Shown: positions 60,251 through 64,000 of the stretch, one piece after another | Position numbering within the stretch: position 1 is the first letter of the stretch | Layout: every line of letters starts with the position of its first letter | Assembly (NCBI GenBank): GCA_964582265.1 | Contig: CAZOQT010000001.1 | Coordinates: 1-64,000, forward strand | DNA from: JBAZYK01 sp964582265 | Lineage (GTDB): Bacteria > Patescibacteriota > Gracilibacteria > UBA1369 | Direction: 5' to 3' | DNA length: 64,000 bases | The notes under the pieces: model-generated | Databases searched by the model: none | Seen by the model: only the letters and a program-made list of their open reading frames with translations | Told to the model about the DNA's origin: nothing | Made by a program: the position numbers and the translations under genes

Positions 60251-60966
60251 GAAATGAGCGTTCCAACTGCCTCTCCCTTAACTGCTCGCGCTATATTACC
60301 TTTTTTATAAAGGTTGAATACCAGGATTGGCAATTTCTTTTCCAGACAAAGGCTAACCGCGCTTAAATCCATCACCTGCAGTTCACGAGTTAAAACCTCG
60401 TTATAAGTAAGATTTTTAAAACTTTTAGCATCTTTATACTTCATCGGATCTTTATCATAAATGTAATCTACCTTGGTCGCCTTAAGTAAGACATCACACT
60501 CAAGTTCCAACGCTCTTAATGCTGCAGCCGAATCAGTTGTAAAATAAGGGCTGCCTGTTCCACCTGCGCAAATCACCACTTTGCCTCGTTGCAAATAATC
60601 CATAGCCTTGGCTCTTAAATAAGTTCCCACAACCACAGGCATACTTATTGCAGATAGTGCGCGAGCATCCACCCCAAGCTTTGTAAAAGAATCCTGCATA
60701 GCAACCGCATTCATAATTGTAGCCAACATTCCCATATAATCAGAACTCACGCGGTCCAACTTGGAATCCTTAAAATCGCGGAAGCGCCAAATATTGCCCC
60801 CACCTATAACAATTCCTACTTCCACGCCCAATTTTTTTACATCCGCAACTTCTTTGCATAATTCATGCAAAACTTCAAAATCAATTACATTCCCGTTTTT
60901 CCCTTCCAAAATTTCCCCGGATAATTTAAGGAGTATCCGTTTATATTTAAGCTTAGGTGTAGCCAT
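60247..60966 (-). CDS. pyrH: UMP kinase
   Basis: Phosphorylates UMP to UDP, feeding the CTP synthase made by pyrG. The amino-acid-kinase fold shows YKRILLKLSGEILEG, GVEVGIVIGGGNIWRF, GTGSPYFTTDSAAALRALEL and KATKVDYIYDKDPMK. The 239 residues are normal. Only one base separates it from the upstream tail-anchored protein gene, so they are cotranscribed. Confidence 0.97.
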   Translation of the reverse strand: MATPKLKYKRILLKLSGEILEGKNGNVIDFEVLHELCKEVADVKKLGVEVGIVIGGGNIWRFRDFKDSKLDRVSSDYMGMLATIMNAVAMQDSFTKLGVDARALSAISMPVVVGTYLRAKAMDYLQRGKVVICAGGTGSPYFTTDSAAALRALELECDVLLKATKVDYIYDKDPMKYKDAKSFKNLTYNEVLTRELQVMDLSAVSLCLEKKLPILVFNLYKKGNIARAVKGEAVGTLIS

Positions 60967-60967
60967 G

Positions 60968-61531
60968 TTATTTCGTTAATAAAATGTACGTAAGAACAAC
61001 CCCAATTGCCAGTCCAATCAAAAAGACCAAAGGCACTTTCTTTTCTTCACGCTCATCGTGAGCACCGGCCAAATCTGTAAGCAAATTAGAACTTAAAACC
61101 ACGTCTTCATTTGCATTATTTTGAACAACTTCATCAAAATCATGACTAGCAACTAACTGCACAAATTTAGCAAATTTTACTCTTACAAAATCTTTTGGCT
61201 CAGGATCTTCTTGAACTGTAGATAATGTTGCCACAGGCTCATCCTGATCCTGCATTGAATCAACCTGATTAAAAAAATCATCCGATGGCATGGCTTCCTC
61301 AATTGCATTTTCAATTTCTTGCGACTGATTAAAACCAGACCGATCCTCATATGTATCGTCTTCATAAACCGCATTTTGTTGAAAATCGTTATTCCGAAGC
61401 GGTTCAATTGTTGGAGTTTCTACCTTTGACGTTATACGATGCACTGTAAAAGATTCCTCTTCCTTTGGCTTCTTAATAGCAATATCTCTCATGGCTGTTC
61501 GTTTGGAAGAAGATTTTTTTGCAGTGGGCAT
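60968..61531 (-). CDS. Tail-anchored acidic hypothetical protein
   Basis: 187 residues. A basic N terminus (KKSSSKRTAMRDIAIKKPK) is followed by an acidic, low-complexity middle (EDDTYEDRSGFNQSQEIENA) and a single C-terminal helix (VPLVFLIGLAIGVVLTYILL), leaving the protein facing the cytoplasm. No family is recognised. First gene of the run pyrH-frr-rseP. Confidence 0.7.
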   Translation of the reverse strand: MPTAKKSSSKRTAMRDIAIKKPKEEESFTVHRITSKVETPTIEPLRNNDFQQNAVYEDDTYEDRSGFNQSQEIENAIEEAMPSDDFFNQVDSMQDQDEPVATLSTVQEDPEPKDFVRVKFAKFVQLVASHDFDEVVQNNANEDVVLSSNLLTDLAGAHDEREEKKVPLVFLIGLAIGVVLTYILLTK

Positions 61532-61589
61532 AGGCGAAAATTAAATCCTTCGCAAAATATAACACAAAAATAAAAGAAGGACAAAATTT

Positions 61590-62150
61590 TTAAACTTTTA
61601 AAACACCTCTAAAACTCTTACTCGCATAAGGCAAAGCATCATAAATGTCTGCACCAACATTTACTCCATTACGACTGCCAATTAAAAATACTTCTGCGCA
61701 GCGCATATCATCCGGTGTTTTTACCCAGCTTTGAGAATTAAAATCAAACTGCCCCAAACTCTGTAAATAAATATATTGATCCTGATTCAAAATTTGCACG
61801 CCCAAATTTTTGGCTACATCAAAAGCATTTCCGTTACATTTCTCATTTGGATGATTTTTAATGAACCAATCCTGAACAGCCTTATCATAAACAATATTTC
61901 TATGGCCAAGAGGACTTTCCGTCGAACAGGAAAAGAAAATAATTTCACCTGTTTTAGAATCTGTTCCCACAACATCTGGTTCATGCCCAGCTTTTTCCAT
62001 TTCATTTAAAGCCATTAATTTCTGATCTTTTTGCGGGTTTGCAGAAATTTTGGCCAAAACCTCCTCCCACTTTATATCTTTGTGGCGATTCATATTGGCT
62101 TCAAAGCGAACCTTTAATGTTGCTAAAATTGAGTATTGGTCTTTATTCAC
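61590..62150 (-). CDS. DUF4256 family protein
   Basis: 186 residues matching a Bacillus-type conserved family of unknown function: LKVRFEANMNRHKDIKWEEV, LNEMEKAGHEPDVVGTDSKT, IIFFSCSTESPLGHRNIVYD, SWVKTPDDMR and the end KSFRGVLKV. No membrane segment. The start is GTG. The family is cytosolic and its role unknown. It lies 59 bases upstream of the 60968-61531 gene and may be transcribed separately. Confidence 0.88.
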   Translation of the reverse strand: MNKDQYSILATLKVRFEANMNRHKDIKWEEVLAKISANPQKDQKLMALNEMEKAGHEPDVVGTDSKTGEIIFFSCSTESPLGHRNIVYDKAVQDWFIKNHPNEKCNGNAFDVAKNLGVQILNQDQYIYLQSLGQFDFNSQSWVKTPDDMRCAEVFLIGSRNGVNVGADIYDALPYASKSFRGVLKV

Positions 62151-62179
62151 GTCTACAATATATCATTTCTTATAATTTT

Positions 62180-62212
62180 AAAAAGCCGACAAACTCAAAT
62201 GAATTTATCGGC
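62180..62212 (-). terminator. Terminator after groEL
   Basis: On the minus strand a 12-bp stem (GCCGATAAATTC with GAGTTTGTCGGC, including two G-U pairs) with an ATTT loop ends in a five-base T-run, 24 bases after the groEL stop. Confidence 0.88.
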
Positions 62213-62235
62213 CTTTAATTGAATTTTAAACCTTA

Positions 62236-63882
62236 TTACATCATCCCGCCCATACCACCCATTCCTGCGCCACCCATTCCACCCATAGCGCCGCCTTCAG
62301 CTTTTTCTTCTGGTAAATCCGTAACCGCGCCTTCTGTGGTTAAGAAGATTCCAGCAATAGAAGAAGCGTTTTGCAGTGCAGAACGTGTTACCATCTTTGG
62401 ATCAATGATACCGGCCTTAACCATATCGACATATTCATCTTTAGCCGCGTCATAACCAGTTCCTGCTTTTGCCTCGATCACTTTTTGTACAATTACAGCG
62501 CCTTCTTTTCCAGCATTTAAAGCAATTTGATACAAAGGAGCGCTCAAAGCACGTTTTACGATTTGGATACCAGTAAGTTCATCAGCATCACCAGTCATCT
62601 TGTCCAAAACGTGAGCAGTTTGCAGTAACGCAACTCCACCACCTGGAACAATACCTTCCTGAACCGCAGCCTTGGTAGCAGAAACCGCGTCTTCAATGCG
62701 ATGTTTCTTTTCTTTAAGCTCAGTTTCTGTAGCGGCACCAACCTTAATTACGCCAACTCCACCAGACATCTTAGCCATGCGTTCAATTAATTTTTCCTTA
62801 TCGAATTCCGATGTTGTCTTTTCCATCAACACCTTAATTTCCGCTACACGAGACTCCACATCCTTCTTATGACCTTTTCCTTCAACTATGATTGTTTTGT
62901 CTTTATCTGCAATAACTTTCCTTGCTTGACCCAAATCTGCAAGTTCAGTTGTTTCCAACTTAAGACCAACTTCTTCTGTAATTAAACGACCTCCTGTTAA
63001 AGCGGCAATATCCTTTAACATTTCTTTACGGCGATCGCCATAAGCCGGAGCTTTAACCGCCAAAACATTGAATACACCACGCAATTTGTTAAGTACAAAA
63101 GTCGCAAGTGCTTCACCCTCTACATCTTCCGCAATGATTACAAGTTCTTTTTTGCCAGCCTGAGCCACTTTTTCAATAATTGGCAATAATTCCTGAATAG
63201 AAGTTAATTTTTTATCTGTGATCAAAATGTGCGCATCTTCATAAACAGATTCCATTCTAGCTGGATCTGTAACCATATAGGCGGAAATATAACCGTTATC
63301 AAACTGCATGCCTTTAACAACTTCCTTTTCAATGCCCATAGTTTGAGATTCCTCCACAGTCACAACACCATCATGACCAACCATTTCCAAAATATCCGCA
63401 ATCAACTTACCAACCTCTGCGTCTTGAGCAGAAATTGTCGCAACTTGAGCGATTTTTTCTTTAGAATCGCCGATTTCAACTTTCATTTTATCGAGCTCTT
63501 CACAAATTCTCTGAACAGCGCGATCAATACCACGCTTTAATTGAACCGGATTTGCGCCTGCTGTAACGTTTCTAAGACCTTCAGCAATAATTGCCGCAGC
63601 CAAAACGGTAGCTGTAGTTGTACCATCACCGGCAACGTCGTTAGTCTTTGTGGCAACCTCTTTTACTAGTTGCGCACCCATGTTTTCAAAAGCGTCCTTA
63701 AGGTCGATTTCTTTGGCGATAGTTACACCATCATTTGTAATAAGTGGTGCTCCATATTTTTTATCCAAAATTACATTTCTACCCTTTGGACCAAGAGTAA
63801 TGCGGACAGCCTGAGCCAGCTTGTTTACACCAGCAATGATTTTCTGGCGGGCTTCATCCCCAAATAAAATTTGTTTAGCCAT
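62236..63882 (-). CDS. groEL: Chaperonin GroEL
   Basis: The 60-kDa chaperonin folds proteins in an ATP-driven cage. The 548 residues include GPKGRNVILDKKYGAPLITN, the ATP motif GDGTTTATVLAAAI, AVKAPAYGDRRKEML and the Gly/Met tail MGGMGGAGMGGMGGMM. Sequence and length are canonical. It follows groES after 43 bases. Confidence 0.99.
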   Translation of the reverse strand: MAKQILFGDEARQKIIAGVNKLAQAVRITLGPKGRNVILDKKYGAPLITNDGVTIAKEIDLKDAFENMGAQLVKEVATKTNDVAGDGTTTATVLAAAIIAEGLRNVTAGANPVQLKRGIDRAVQRICEELDKMKVEIGDSKEKIAQVATISAQDAEVGKLIADILEMVGHDGVVTVEESQTMGIEKEVVKGMQFDNGYISAYMVTDPARMESVYEDAHILITDKKLTSIQELLPIIEKVAQAGKKELVIIAEDVEGEALATFVLNKLRGVFNVLAVKAPAYGDRRKEMLKDIAALTGGRLITEEVGLKLETTELADLGQARKVIADKDKTIIVEGKGHKKDVESRVAEIKVLMEKTTSEFDKEKLIERMAKMSGGVGVIKVGAATETELKEKKHRIEDAVSATKAAVQEGIVPGGGVALLQTAHVLDKMTGDADELTGIQIVKRALSAPLYQIALNAGKEGAVIVQKVIEAKAGTGYDAAKDEYVDMVKAGIIDPKMVTRSALQNASSIAGIFLTTEGAVTDLPEEKAEGGAMGGMGGAGMGGMGGMM

Positions 63883-63891
63883 AGTTTAATA

Positions 63892-63912
63892 AATTATAAA
63901 TTAAAAATTAAG
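63892..63912 (-). promoter_or_regulatory. Heptamer leader array before groEL (3 units)
   Basis: On the minus strand CTTAATT, TTTAATT and TATAATT in 7-base register end 9 bases before the groEL ATG, inside the groES-groEL gap. Confidence 0.6.
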
Positions 63913-63925
63913 TTTAGCGCGCCAA

Positions 63926-64000
63926 TTACTCTAATATCGCCAAAACGTCTGATTGGTTTAAGATAAGCAGTTCCTTGCCTTCTACTTTTACTTCTGTTGG
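63926..64000 (-). CDS. groES: Co-chaperonin GroES, C-terminal end (partial)
   Basis: The last 24 codons and TAA stop of a frame that continues past the window edge. The product reads VKVEGKELLILNQSDVLAIL, the usual GroES C terminus, and the frame stands just upstream of groEL in the normal order. Confidence 0.9.
   Translation of the reverse strand, partial: PTEVKVEGKELLILNQSDVLAILE

Noticed and set aside
1..64000. Alternative genetic code (TGA as glycine), as in Gracilibacteria and Absconditabacteria
   Set aside because: All core genes are full length with TGA as stop, and truB, gatA and the O-antigen-ligase-like gene end at TGA.
1..64000. CRISPR arrays, insertion sequences, prophage or integration sites
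   Set aside because: No spaced direct repeats of CRISPR type, no transposase or integrase frames, and no split tRNA; the tandem repeats found are coding or heptamer leaders.

Overview
This AT-rich window is typical of a small, fermentative bacterium of the Candidate Phyla Radiation (Patescibacteria). The signs are a compact mix of informational genes, many conserved small membrane proteins, several short family members (a 377-residue sigma factor, a MurE lacking most of its N-terminal domain, a kinase-only riboflavin kinase), an archaeal-type triosephosphate isomerase, a membrane pyrophosphatase, no outer-membrane genes and no mobile elements. The genes read through under the standard code and TGA serves as a stop (truB, gatA, the O-antigen-ligase-like gene), so this is not a lineage that reads TGA as glycine. 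The phylum is an inference; I cannot name a closer relative from sequence alone.

Layout. 1-10.99 kb is mainly + strand: a SecD-SecF fusion with a parvulin domain (5' end cut by the window), tRNA-Arg(UCG), priA, trpS, pyrG, a PilC-N-terminus-like membrane protein and lgt. 11.0-22.3 kb is one long leftward series: tpiA, hpf, O-antigen-ligase-like, riboflavin kinase, murE, truB, wecA/tagO-like, dnaG, rpoD, greA and a PEGA protein. 22.4-33.7 kb is a promoter- and terminator-bounded rightward unit of four unfamiliar genes (167, 1964, 50 and 1447 residues), the most novel part of the window. 33.8-40.3 kb holds holA, a TrmB-type regulator, gatCA (leftward), a RibL-like nucleotidyltransferase, ftsX and recO. 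40.3-49.2 kb is leftward: a type II pantothenate kinase, a Yip1-like membrane protein, panB, panC, coaBC, a repeat-rich membrane protein and a RelA/SpoT homologue. 49.3-64 kb holds hppA, an acetyltransferase, rplY, ybaB, mltG, a FecR-domain protein, dnaA, rseP, frr, pyrH, a DUF4256 protein, groEL and the end of groES.

How the genes fit together. Pantothenate kinase, panB, panC and coaBC cover much of coenzyme A synthesis. Riboflavin kinase and the RibL-like enzyme could together make FMN and FAD although they lie 19 kb apart. MurE, WecA/TagO, MltG, FtsX, Lgt, SecDF and RseP point to a monoderm envelope with peptidoglycan, lipoproteins and regulated membrane proteolysis. DnaA, DnaG, PriA, HolA, RecO and YbaB serve replication and repair.

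The clearest unexplained signal is a tandem heptamer, in the sense strand NNTAAT(T/C), repeated two to four times and ending 3-9 bases before the start codons of nine genes (priA, the 10602 membrane gene, greA, hpf, hppA, ybaB, rseP, frr, groEL). These genes have no evident Shine-Dalgarno sequence, so the array may be a translation or transcription start element.
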